Source: Ectobius pallidus (lineage: Eukaryota > Arthropoda > Insecta > Blattodea > Ectobiidae). Taken from it: a DNA stretch of 64,000 bases. A program made the position numbers and the translations under genes. Each line of letters starts with the position of its first letter. Position 1 is the stretch's first letter. The DNA lies in the NCBI GenBank assembly GCA_964059195.1, contig CAXKWD010000011.1, forward strand, positions 15,660,978-15,724,977. Direction: 5' to 3'. Below are positions 52,850 through 64,000 of this stretch, in pieces. The notes under the pieces were generated by a model, which did not search any database, was not told the DNA's origin, and saw only the letters and a list, made by a program, of their open reading frames with translations.

Positions 52850-53046
52850 ATATTTACCTGAACATAAACCGCACTTTTTCCCATAGATTAAGCCCAGTGA
52901 AATATGCCTGCGGCTTAAAATCACCTAAGAAATGTGTTGCTTTAAAGTTATGAATTTTATTATTTCACTTTGGGCTTAGTATTAAGATTTTCCCTTTACT
53001 ATAGTGTTAAAGAGGCAGGTGCGGCTTATATTCCGGTAAATATGGT
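52850..53046. mobile_element. Family E element, short form
   Basis: ATATTTACCTGAACATAAACCGCAC at the left pairs with GTGCGGCTTATATTCCGGTAAATAT at the right (quoted in part: 'gtgcggcttatattccgg'). A second, inner inverted pair lies around 'aagcccag'. It looks like an internally deleted relative of the element at 50833. Confidence 0.75.
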
Positions 53047-53626
53047 AATGCCTTAGGTAGCAAACTTGCAACTGCGCTGGTGAAATATGAAAACCAGCAC
53101 TATCAAACACGAAAAGCACTCATCCTATTTAAAACAGCTGCTGGAAACAGTGCACACTCAATGTCACACAGATCTCACACTCTTAAAAATTATTAACAAG
53201 AAATAGTTTGTCTCCTTAATTTATGAAACTCCATTATGTGAAGGTGTATGTCGAGTAATAAATGGATGCCCAATTATTCAACCCATATTTTATGAAACTA
53301 TTAACTTTAAGAAATACAAGTTCTCCTGAGTGAAAGAAATTAGGGCTATGTGATCAATAATCTTTGAAGAAGGTGTGAGACACATGACAACAAATGGAGA
53401 GTAATTTCTTTAGCTGCCGTGAACAGGCTGAGCAACCAGCTTTGCATCATACAGCCAATATACTGAGCGACTGGACAGAACTGCAAGGGGCAGCACCCAG
53501 GCTACTGCTGTTTGACAAGTCGATAAAGAATGGCTCTTACAATGCGACCATGAATGATAAATAAATTACTCAATTTAATTCACTTGGAATTGGGAAACAC
53601 AATGAACTGTAATAACATAAAACACA

Positions 53627-53770
53627 TTATCACCAAGAACACTCACTACTTCATTAAAATACCTAACTTACTAGTTAGCCGGCTTTCAAGAGGACCTTTC
53701 CTCCCATCGTCAGACTCCGCCACTGGCGGAGTAGTTATTTTAATGAAGTAGTGAGTGTTCTTGGTGATAA
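53627..53770. repeat. Perfect hairpin with 34-bp arms
   Basis: Arms 53627-53660 and 53737-53770 are exact inverse copies (34 of 34), with a 76-base loop that contains its own GC-rich stem (CTCCGCCACTGGCGGAG). Confidence 0.9.
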
Positions 53771-53774
53771 AGAT

Positions 53775-54612
53775 CAATTTTAAAAGTGCCTACACCTTGT
53801 GATATGTTCCAACAGTAACAATTAAACTAAATTAAGATTTATTAAGACTGATGATATTGTTCGAGTGTAAAATAAAAATATTTCTTTTAAATTATTAAAA
53901 CATAATATTTTGCTGTATTTTTAAGGTATCTATATACTTATTATACTTATTCGTAAATAAATTAATATAACTTCTGTTAAATAAAAGAATGTGGGCTGAC
54001 CATGGGTATTAAATATATACACATTTTTTCGTGCTAAAACATTAGAAACTTACTCATAAGTTAGAGTTACAGCTGCCATAGATTGTAACATTGTTATACT
54101 TCTCACACTCCTCATTGTCTCTTAAGTTTTGTTCTATTGTTTCCTTTTGCTAACATTATAAACGCAATACAACTGGCAAGCCATAGTGAGATCTGAAATC
54201 TCTATCATTAGGCAGTAGTAAAACTGGATCCTGTACTGTGCGTTAGTTTTACCTGGTTCGTATAAACAATAGGAAGCTTTGTCAACCTTCTCTTATCTGC
54301 TTATCTACTTTTATCTTGGAAACAGCTTCTACTCCCTTTATATTTTACCCATACAGTGTTGAAATTTAGAATACATGTAACGAATGTACTGAATATTGTA
54401 ACTAATGTTGGTGTTTCGTAAATACAGTACATACTAGGTAATTAGTACTGAGTATGTAAGTAATGTTGCATTCACATTCAGGAGGTTATGTGTTCAATTC
54501 CCATAGGCTGGACAATCTGGCTGTAGGTTTTTGCGAGGATGAATGCCAAATGGGAATGTACTCTCTATCTATCCAAATGTTCCTGTCTGTTGTCTTATTG
54601 TATAATTTTTCA
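53775..54612. other. No gene recognised
   Basis: AT-rich, nothing firm. Confidence 0.4.
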
Positions 54613-54616
54613 TATG

Positions 54617-54880
54617 ATTGACCTCGGTGGTGCAGAGGTAGCAGATCCTAGTTTGGCAAGTTCAAACCTAGCCAATGTCGATGGAATTTTAGGTTGTAAA
54701 AATCTTGGGCACAAAGTTCTTCAGCAGGAACTGTAAACCACGGGCACAATGTTGTAGATTTATGGCACATTAAAGAAATCCAAGCCAAAATTAGAGCCTC
54801 TAGATAAAAATTCCCAACCCATTTACGTCCTAATAATACCTTAGCTTCCTCCTACATGGCTGTTGAGTCGATGGACTTAC
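54617..54880 (+). repeat. SINE family B, copy
   Basis: The tRNA-like head (GGTGGTGCAGAGGTAGCAG) and the body with 'gggcacaa', 'tagatttatggcac' and 'attagagcctctaga'. More diverged than the copy at 28785. Confidence 0.82.
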
Positions 54881-55185
54881 CTCCTGTCATTCTGTCCTCT
54901 ACAGGAATATAAGTATAAGTAGAGTTGTCTTCCATAATGAAACCTCTCCTGGGAGACCACAATTCCCCTAGCGAAAAGTATGGTTGATTAAAAAGTGTTC
55001 ATATGGCATGATATTACGAAATTACAACCCCTTCTCTCTTCACCTCATTCAACATTTGCTTCTTTCACTGGTGTGACAAAACGGCTGATCCCCTGGTCAA
55101 GAATGATTTGTGGGTAACCTTGTCATTTCTGCATGGCATTGGAGATGCTCTTCCATTATCATCCCATCCATATGTAAGGAGGGTT

Positions 55186-55450
55186 GTCAGCCAAAGCAGT
55201 ACAGAGGTAGTGTGATCATCTCTGGATCCAAAAGGTTGTGGGTTCAAACTGGGACAACGGATTTTTCAAGATGCAAAAATACTGGGCACAAAGTACAAGG
55301 AAGGACTACAAACTTTATGTACAATGTCATGGATTTCAGGCACATTGAAGAATTCCAAGCCTAAATTAGATTCTCTGGATCAAATTCCTTAGCCCTTTCT
55401 CATTCAAGCAATACCCTAGTTTCCTTTATCTGGTTGTCAAGGCTTATCAC
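55186..55450 (+). repeat. SINE family B, second nearby copy
   Basis: Same orientation as the copy at 54617. The head (CAGTACAGAGGTAGTGTGAT, B box GGTTCAAACTG) and body words 'ttccaagcctaaattag' identify it. Confidence 0.8.
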
Positions 55451-55794
55451 CTGTCCCTCGTCGTCCATAAAAATAAGGGTTAACCTTCAGTAATAAGTCC
55501 TCCATTCAGAAGTCTTCTGTGGAGCAGACAGGATACCATCCATCCATCCATACATAGGGGTCAGTAAAACAGGCCAGTGTTACGAGGTTGTCCTTCCCTC
55601 TTTCCAGTTTTCACTCCTTTCCTACATCAGTATTATATATGGTGTATACCCTACCTTCAAAGTTGTATTATTTTATGATTAAAGAAAATCAGAATAGTAT
55701 TGTTGGCATTTCATAATTTATTATATGACATAAAAGGAAATGAAATGAGTAATCTTCTAGCAACCATGTACATACATTATTATGGCACATAATT

Positions 55795-56530
55795 TTTATT
55801 TATTTATTTATTTATCCAATGGCAGGATTTGACATTAATGTCATTTTCCTTCTGGCTTCCCAATATACACTAAATCTTTATTTAGTCGTTTGGTTTGATT
55901 AAGTTTTGTACACTTCAGCAGATGATCTTCGTTCATGATGCTGTCATACTGGTTACATAGGATGCAAACAAGGAAAGGAAAGATGTTGATTCTGTAAAGG
56001 TGTTGGCCCAGACAGTCATGTCCAGTCATTAGGCGGAATATTTCAACAGCTTCTAGGCGGTCTGCTTTCCTTGTTGTATCAAATAATGCCAAAATAGTTT
56101 CCCATTTCTTTCCTTGTGCAACATTCGTGTCTTCCAGTGTTTGTTTTGTATTGAAGATTGTTTTTATTTCTTGGGCACATTTCATAATGTTTTTAGGCAC
56201 TTTTCTTTTTCACATGTGCTAAATGGTATAGAATTTTGTGGATTCAAAACGTATTCAAACAACTTCTCTCAGCAACATGCTACCTTGTCATCTACTTTTT
56301 GTCATTTTGATGTGAAAGATCATGCCATTTGTCTCCCATCAATCTCGTTAGATACGACTTTCCATTGGTGTGAAAGCTCATTCCATTTATTGCTTTTCAT
56401 TTGTCTTCTGCCACCTTACCAACTGCTACTTGCTGTCTTGATCTGAAATCTCATGTCGTTAGTCACTTGCTGATTGTATCCTGCCACCTTGGCATTAGCA
56501 AGTTTGTCTCCTTAGTGTGAAAGCTCCCTA
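55795..56530 (-). pseudogene. LINE 3' end: RNase H / C-terminal zinc-knuckle region
   Basis: The open part (- strand) reads AVEIFRLMTGHDCLGQHLYR, then LVCILCNQYDSIMNEDHLLKC, the usual C-x2-C ... H-x4-C C-terminus after RNase H in I/R1/Jockey-type LINEs. Upstream frames are broken. The 3' end is an (ATAA)n tail at 55798-55814. A separate LINE lineage from those in the lipase array. Confidence 0.87.
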
Positions 56531-56819
56531 AGGTGAACTTAGAAATAAGATTTTTTTTAAAATGTAGCTTTCTTTCCAGAAATTGACAAACACTTGCACT
56601 ACTTCCTTTGGGGAATTTCCCTAGCATCTGAATGATGAATTGGCTCTTTTGCTAGTAACATCAAATCTACTTTTAGTATAGACCTACTTTTTTAGTGCTC
56701 CAAGATCTTCACTACTGTTTATTTCAACTAAATTGTCTTAACTAAGCAAAATTATAAAATACTATTTTAGACAGTCGAAGGTAAAAAAGCACTTTTAACA
56801 GTAGATAATATTAATTAAA

Positions 56820-57525
56820 ATCAATTCTGTGGTACCTAAAAATACCTAAATGGGGTATAAAAACCTAAATATACCTAAACGGGATATAAAACCTAAAATT
56901 TATAATTTCGGCTCCTTTTTTGTCTTTTTTGTTTGTTAGTTGAGAAATCGATATTTTGTGGGGAGAGAATAATTTTTGTCGGGTAGAAATTAATACCACC
57001 AGCGTTTCATTCAACCCACTGTCATCTAGGATGGACAGTATCTAGAGAGGAAGTGCAAGAGTACCGGCGTATTCCTTTTAAAATATTCGTACGAACAACC
57101 ATTGTTGCCGTGTATGAACAAGGATAGATTTCTGTTTTAAAGCGGTTGTTTGTCTTTATTACTGACCTGTTATTCATATTGAGTGGTACACTGTGAGTTT
57201 TAAGAAGACGTGTTAATTATGCCAAAACAAATTAAATCGAGTTTATTACGGCAGGCAATCTTATTTTCACTGCTTCTTTTGATGTTTATGCTTTCTTTAT
57301 TCAATTGTGTAATATTGTCCTAAAGCCAGTTTATACAAATTTAAGTCAATTTTGTTAAGTTAAACTTTACAAGTATTATTTTTATTGAATCCTATGTAGC
57401 ACATTCAAATTCATTAAACCAATTATTCTACCCGAAAACTATATTTTAGACAAAAAACCTAAAAAGAACTATTTCACCTAATGGAAAACCTAAAACAGTG
57501 TTTTTAAAAACCTAAAAATCCGGTC
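56820..57525 (+). mobile_element. Relic of the hAT family seen at 21831
   Basis: Both subterminal regions repeat ACCTAAA words densely (56830-56897 and 57458-57520). The right end, AAATCCGGTCCCT, matches the CAGGGNCCGGAT end type. The left terminus is not found. A short frame starting MPKQIKSSLLRQ at 57219 may be the start of a lost transposase. Confidence 0.5.
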
Positions 57526-57529
57526 CCTA

Positions 57530-58375
57530 ATTATTATATAGACCCAATTTGATAAAAATTGAGAATGTTAAAGTTTATTACGCTCTGTTAAATATTTAAT
57601 TCCTCACTAATTGTTACTTGGTGGCTAAAAAGTGTTGTCTACTACATCACATATGTTAGCAGCCATGCACCAGAAAATCAATAGCCTCAATGGCAGACCA
57701 GCTGGAAGGCTCTAAAACTGGCTGCACAGTACGCAATAAAATTATTTCACAAATATTATTGGCTGTCTAAAAAATAGTGTATGAAACACATGGTAAATGT
57801 TTTAATTTTGCTCGTAGGATTGCTATACTTGCCCTCACGGGCTCGTTTTCCAAACATACCTACTTACAAAATAAAAACTCGTTTTTACAACTTGTTTCAT
57901 AAATAACAATTTCTACGCCATCTCCAGTTTTCTTCATTGTAGGCATTTTGGCCACTAACAGCTCACATTGCTTTTCCAGTATGCAAAATTGAAGCTACTA
58001 TTATTCAAGAATAAAATTCTCTCTAGATTCTGGCCAGGTTGGAATGTTGAATCTTTCCAAGCAATTTTCTTCCCCTCCATGCTTTCCAGTTTTCATACAT
58101 AAATCTATCTACTTTATACCTCACTCTTCGTTCCATGAACATAGAACCACAGTACAGTCACAAAATGTTAGAAACACCTTCCCAACCAGGATATAATCCA
58201 GACAGATTTTAGTTCAACACTGCCAGGAAAATCTCAAGATATATTTTTACTTATTTTAGTTTATGATTCTGTTGCAATTTTGCTTAGCACAATAATAAAC
58301 CTGTATATTATATTCCAATAGAAATGTTACTTACAAACAAAACTATGCCTTCTATCTATCTTTTAGCAAATTGGG
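57530..58375. other. No gene recognised
   Basis: AT-rich, nothing firm. Confidence 0.4.
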
Positions 58376-58377
58376 GA

Positions 58378-58675
58378 CATGCCATGGTATAGTTAGTTGA
58401 GGCTGTGCTTCACACCAGAAGGTCGCGGGTTCGGTCCACAATGAGGACTTTTCAATTGGCCTAATCCTTCGGGTGGAACTATGCTCCTAGGGTCAACTCA
58501 GCCTCTAAGAGAAATGAGTACTAGGATCAATCTGGGGTTAAACGCAGCCCGTGCATAAGGCTGACAACCTTACTACCTTCACGTGCTGAATGTCTCACAT
58601 CTGAGATCTGGGAGCCTCAAACTCCATGGACCCTAAGGGTCTTTATGGCCTGTATAAGGAACACTTTACTTTAAT
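58378..58675 (+). repeat. SINE-like element, family C
   Basis: The head (ATGGTATAGTTAGTTGAGGC, B box GGTTCGGTCCAC) is tRNA-like, and a GC-richer body of about 230 bp follows. Only one copy occurs in the window, so the right edge is approximate. Confidence 0.6.
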
Positions 58676-58872
58676 ATTAGCAAATTAATATTACAGCAAA
58701 ATTGATTACTATTCATTAACTCATTTGGCACAAACCTTTATGCACCCCCTTCAGTTAAATATTTTGTGAACAAGTACCTAAATACAACACCCTCTATCAG
58801 ACAGAAAATGGTTCAAATGAGGTCAAGGTTCATGCTTTTTTAAAAATACCTAGAGCTTCATTTAAGGGAGTT

Positions 58873-59537
58873 TTCCACTATCAAAGTCCTTGGGCAAGAA
58901 CTTCAGCAAGAATTTGTACAAGATTAAATGGTAATATTTGAATAACAGATGCGCTATTACACTACATCCAAGACCTTTGACCAAAACCAGTTTTCTGTAT
59001 AGAAAGCTTGAGTTTTGAAGGTAAATCGTAAAATATCTATATAATGGCATTAGATTATTAGTTTTATACAAATGTTTTTGTAGCAGTATCATACAAATGT
59101 TTTTGTAGCAGTATCAGAGAAATATCTTAATTATAAGGAAATTAGGCAGAATCATTACCTTCTTTAAATTGAAGGTTATGTTGCTGATGTCACGAGTTTA
59201 GGCTAGCTTGTAAAGCCCTTTCATAATAATATACAATACATTTCTATTAAGAGTTTTACTCCAGCAACATGTCACTGCATTTCCTCTGGCATTTCAATTG
59301 TATTAATATTGCCAACTACTTTGGCACCATTCACTTCTCAAAACCTTGTTCAGAACAGTCAATGTTGAGCTGCCATTCTAGAGCTGCTGCTATGAACACT
59401 GGGAAATGTTTGATCCAATGTAACAACATGCAGAAACCTTCAAAGATTCATCCAATATGTTTGTTTCTCAACTCTTGAAGCAAAGGGCAGCCATTTTTCG
59501 TTCAAAGCTATTTGACCAAAGAACTTTGATAGTGGAA
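58873..59537. mobile_element. 665-bp element with short inverted ends
   Basis: TTCCACTATCAAAGT at 58873 and its inverse ending at 59537, with similarity to about 25 bp. Inside, a 27-bp unit is tandemly repeated at about 59064-59115 ('aatgtttttgtagcagtatc'). Confidence 0.65.
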
Positions 59538-59539
59538 TA

Positions 59540-60250
59540 CCAGCCTAAGGTACAGATTATATCACAAAATTAAGAATGCAGGCACTTTGTTATTATAAAA
59601 AACATCAGCATTGTTTAGGCTATTCTTTATGAGGCACAAGCATCAAAATATGGGAATCATGAAGTTAAATATGAAAGAATGCTTTGTGGATTATGGCTTT
59701 TAATAAAATACAAGTATCCCTTGGTAAACATGATCTCATTTTGCCACTGACTGAGCACAGCATTTTCCATAGTGTTAGCTACTCCAAGTTTACAATAAGA
59801 TGCATGCAGCACTGTCCTCATGTTTTACGAAATCACTGAAGAACAATTTTCTAAAAAGTACTGCTTACAAATAACAGAAAATTGTACGAAGCCAATGCAA
59901 CTGTAATAAGGAAATTAGCAGCTCATAATAGGAAACAGAATTCTAATTTATATGTATTTTAAAACCAACCCTCATCACTGGTTCCTGCAGTGCATAAGTA
60001 ATAAACTCTATGGAATAAATTTTGGCTGCAAAAAGGTATTTTAGTCTGTGGTGGAATTCTGAGCTCTTTATGTTTTCAAGAGGATCTTCTCATTTTAAAT
60101 AAATGATAAACTGATGAAACTCCTTTGTGTCTGTATGTATTTTAAATAAATTGTTATTCTATTCATTGTTGAAAAGCTTCTTTTGTTGGAAGTGATCAAA
60201 ATGCAACCTGATATCATATTTATCTGCCAGATAGAGAACCTATCTGGAAG
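59540..60250. other. No gene recognised
   Basis: AT-rich, nothing firm. Confidence 0.4.
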
Positions 60251-60255
60251 TTGGC

Positions 60256-60749
60256 CAAGAATTGCGTATTATGATCTCCTGACAAAATCTGTCTGACAAG
60301 ACAACTTCCAGATAAGCTAGCAGGAGGATGGAGTGGCTGACAAATTTCCAACTGCTAGTTAGGCAAGCTTGATTGAAACAAGATGGCAGCATGCCGAAGC
60401 TTCAAAGTCACCTGAATTTTAGAACTGATGCCGGAAGATTTAATTTACACAAAAATGTCATTTTATGCTCACTTATGAATGAGATATAATTGCACAAATC
60501 GATTAATGCACTTAAAACGATATGTTCTTGTGTAATTTAATTGTACAAATACAAATCCGAGCTGCCACACCTAGCGGACGCCTACCGAACTGCAACAAAC
60601 ACGCCTCTTTGCTCAATCAGCTAACGACCATTTTACAAAATTTGACTGCGTTCTTCCCGATAGCAGTTCAGCGGTGGTTTTACAAGACATCTTCTAGTTA
60701 AGCTATCTGGAAGTCACGTATCGGGAGGAATTGTCGGCAGGTGGTAATA
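60256..60749. mobile_element. Diverged inverted-repeat element
   Basis: The left GTATTATGATCTCCTGACAA pairs imperfectly with the inverse of the right end (GGCAGGTGGTAATAC). Both arms hold 'cttccagata' followed by a GCT..CTAG word. Arms of about 90 bp are diverged. Confidence 0.45.
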
Positions 60750-61151
60750 CAGGCCCTTAGTATGCTAAAACCTGTTTGTGTACAGAGACATAAGAGCTGT
60801 TGCATGACAATATGTAGCTCCTATAGGTACTAAACTGCATGGCATGTATTTGCAATAAAAATTCATATTTTCTTGTACTTTCTGTGTGTTGTTTTTTCTT
60901 ACCACTTTCTCTAAATCACACAAGTTAAAATAATTATTCAGTTTATGTGATGGATTTTCTGAACAAATTAAGCACATCATACAAGGGATACCTGTATGTT
61001 CTAATTCATAATGTTTATCAGTCTGAATTGGACAATATGCCAGATATTATCAGCATCAGAAATAACCTGCACTTGTGGTTGCTACTGTTCAGGCATAGTT
61101 CCTTCTACTACAGATTTTAACTGTGCTTCATATTAATAATTTCTAACTGCA

Positions 61152-62613
61152 TTAAGGGGAGATGGTAGTTATCAGTGTAAAAAAATCCATTTTTTTCAAA
61201 GACTCATGCAATAGAGCATAGTTTTGTGAACATTTTGATATATAGGTCTTATATGTTGCGTTATTATTAAGCCAAGCAGAGCGACCTGGAGCTTTCTAAA
61301 ATGGATAAAATGCCATAAGGCATGTCATTTTCTTTTCGCTCTCCTGTAAAATTACATTTTTTGTACTTCAGGTACCATTTTCTGAAAAGCTATTCATGCT
61401 AAAATAATTAAATTTTCAGGAATTCATTATAGATGGATGACAAATCTCCCTTAGCAGAATTATGGGAAAAGTCTTGACTATACAGAATTTTCAACTATTT
61501 TTATTTTTAAAAAAATTCTTTTTTTTTTAGTCGTGAAGTTTTCATGCAGTAATATTGTACATATTAGACTGATTGTGCTAGGGTAAATAGTAGTACCTAT
61601 TGTTAGAAAGTTCCCAAAGTTTCACAAAAATCTAAGCTACAGAAATTGAATAAAGCGTACCTATGTCAAGGAAAGTAACTGTAAAACAAAATTATCACCT
61701 ATGTGTAGGGGCCGTATTTTTTGGTAACAACGATAAGCCCGAAATTTTATAATACAACATCCCTTAGCTATATTTAGCTTTTATATGCTTAAAATACCAA
61801 TATGAACCAAATTGAATCCACGAAATATCGCGAAATTTACGCCATTCCGCGAAATGAGTCTATAAGCACGAAATATGCCCCTTCTGTCCGTAAAGTGAGA
61901 AATGAGCACGAAAATGTGCCTTAAAATCACAATGTTGTGTTTTGGTGTGCTGTATTTTTTATTTATTAGCAACATGCTTTTTTTCTGCTGTTTCTGTGAC
62001 TGTCGAAGATTTACCGATATATCGATATTTGTGATTGATTACAAAGATTGCAGAATTTACGCAAAGATTGTCTGTGACCTGGTTTGTACTGTTGAGTACA
62101 CTTTTTTCCTGCTATGTCTTTGCCAAGTTAGCGATGCCTATGATCGATTATAGCAGAAGAGTATAGAATGTTTGTTACTTGTATTCAGCAGATTTCGTCT
62201 TATATCCACAGTGGTGGCACTTCTGTTTGCAAATGGCTAGCTGATGGTGTTTAGTAGAAATTACGATAATATTTTTTCTTGTCATTATATTTGAACATTG
62301 CGCAATGTTCCCAATGTAATATAAAGTAATTTGTTTCGCGAAATACCCACCGAAATAGAAGGAAGGTAACACCCAAATCAGCCATTTTATTTCACCAATA
62401 AATAAGGGCTCTACCTATGTGTTAAGAAAATTCTTTCCTACCAAACAGCGAGTTCTAGAACAACCATTCTCTGCTTATTTTAAACTGCAGAGTGCACTTG
62501 CAAAGCATAAAAAAATTCAACTAAATCTGACTGTTAACACCTGAGTTATGGCTTCTTGAACATACGCTATATTTTCTATCATTTTGCTACCGGTAACTAT
62601 CATCTCCCCTTAA
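61152..62613. mobile_element. TTAA-flanked 1.46-kb element
   Basis: TTAA at 61152-61155 and 62610-62613. Inverted ends TTAAGGGGAGATGGTAGTTA match over 22 bp with two mismatches. The TTAA target and G-rich start resemble the element at 3438, though the sequences differ further in. A decayed - strand coding relic lies inside. Confidence 0.78.
61900..62110 (-). pseudogene. Possible BED/CGBP1-like zinc-finger relic
   Basis: In two - frames, VYSTVQTRSQTI, then KFCNLCN, then KSSTVTE and EKKHVANK appear in order. Together they resemble the C-x2-C ... H ... KH layout of the zinc finger in CGBP1-like hAT proteins. Frameshifts make this uncertain. Confidence 0.35.
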
Positions 62614-62614
62614 A

Positions 62615-64000
62615 TATTTATTTATCACTCTAATCTTCAGGCTAAACATCAAAGTATGTACAACTATCTAGTTTAGTCCCTCCTGAAGGCAGTATAAAAA
62701 TTATGTGTACATATAAAGACTTGTTACAGTTTCGTAGCATTGCTACAAGTTATTTGTTCTAAGTCTATTAAATATTAAATTACCACCTCAACATTAGATC
62801 AAAACATAAAAAATATATTCAACTATCTAGTTCACCTGCTCTTGAACATATAAAAATTAGGTATACATATGGCTTGTAAGTCGTAGCACAGCTACATACT
62901 TGATTGTTTTAATTGTATTAAAAATTAATTTATCATTCTTGAGTTCAGTGCCTAGTTTAGCTGCCAATGCTACAAGTACTGTACAAAAACTATGTCATTA
63001 CCAATAGCATAGCTTTTGTATTTGTAAAAATTTTAAATGTAGCTAGGAAATTTTTAATATTTGGAGATCACATAGATATTTATATTAATATAAGCTATTT
63101 CAACTCTTGTTGAATTTACAATGTATCTTACATGGAAAATTGCATTACTTGGATCAGAAGTTAACATTACAAAAATAGAAGTATTTATAGAAACTGTTCT
63201 GAAACAGTGGTTTTAAAATTTGTTTTAAATTCACATTAGTTTGGATTAATTTGTCAATCCCTCCCACCATGCAGAGAGTTAAAAATTTATTAAAAATACT
63301 CATTTTTCAGTTATTAAATTAGATTATGTTCCTATGTAAAATAATTCTGTTACAATTTATATTCCTTCCCATATTAAATAAACTCTTATTGTTGACAAAG
63401 AACTAAGAGATTTACAAGGTTAGTTTAAAATCCCGCACCACCTAAATAACTCTTGAAGCATGTAATTCAGTGACATGAAACTCGGTGCGTTGGGCTAACC
63501 ATACATGGAAAACTCAAAACATTAATATCTAATTTTTCGGACTTCTGGTTTGACCAGAACTAATTACAACTCTATTACTTTAAATGGAACATCCAATATA
63601 TTTTTATATTTTCGCATGGTGCTCATCGAGCGCTTTTCAAAAAGTACCCACACAAGATATTTCTGTGTTCGTATTCAATTTTGTATGCAGATGAAGTTTA
63701 CCCTTCATTATCCAAACGAAAAGTATCTGGTTTGAAAATTTTTTGTCATATTATTTTATAGATAAAAAGATTGTACAGAAATCATAAATCTTCTTTGTGG
63801 AAATGGTGGGTGTGAACTCAAAATATGATATGGTACAATAAATTCTTATTAAGATTTAGGTTTGTAATATTAACTACATAACCAAGAGTGTACCAATAAT
63901 ATTGCAGCAGCCACATCCATTTGGATATAAATTAGATTATTAAATAAAAGACAATTTAAAATGAAAAATAAAATAATTTTGTGAATACACTGTAAGAATT
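62615..64000. other. No gene recognised
   Basis: AT-rich sequence to the window end. Two passages near 62640-62760 and 62800-62900 share words ('caactatctagtt', 'tacatat', 'gtagca'), suggesting an old duplication about 170 bp apart. Confidence 0.4.

Overview
The window reads as AT-rich nuclear DNA of an insect: spliced exons with GT-AG borders, insect-style lipase sequence, and many tRNA-derived SINEs, RTE-like LINE fragments, Tc1/mariner, hAT, piggyBac and Helitron relics. A large-genome polyneopteran such as a cockroach would fit, but that is inference from repeat style. No bacterial operons, rRNA genes or CRISPR arrays are seen.

Left third (about 5.5-23.2 kb, + strand). One apparently real protein-coding gene can be assembled from splice signals. 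It has a TATA box at 5566, a signal-peptide exon at 5635, further exons at about 11.1, 14.5, 15.4, 17.1 and 17.8 kb, a terminal exon at 22.7 kb and AATAAA at 23209. The predicted product is a secreted protein of about 258 residues with 14 cysteines and four N-glycosylation sequons. I do not recognise the family. Its introns are packed with transposon debris. Exon 6 has been hit by a SINE that carries a replacement splice acceptor preserving frame and length.

Middle (24-34 kb). No convincing complete gene. It holds hAT, piggyBac and LINE relics, SINEs, a TA-flanked MITE, a 1,066-bp foldback element with 186-bp arms, a small hairpin, and one isolated exon-like segment on the - strand.

34.7-47.7 kb. 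The most striking structure is a large inverted array built from an intronless 533-bp fragment of an insect acid lipase gene, including the GHSQG nucleophile motif. About six units lie on the - strand left of 41545 and nine on the + strand to the right, so the arms diverge from one breakpoint. The left arm also shows a higher-order repeat of about 2.25 kb (two lipase units plus one RTE-like LINE insertion) present three times. The right arm carries a different LINE inside its last unit. Because 533 is not a multiple of 3, tandem units are out of frame, so this is not a multidomain enzyme. A transcript crossing the breakpoint could form long double-stranded RNA, so a lipase-directed small-RNA locus is a testable idea.

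Right quarter (48-64 kb). Non-coding and repeat-rich: several palindromic MITE-like elements, a perfect 34-bp-arm hairpin, SINEs, a LINE 3' end, a hAT-like relic and a 1.46-kb TTAA-flanked element containing a decayed zinc-finger-like coding relic.
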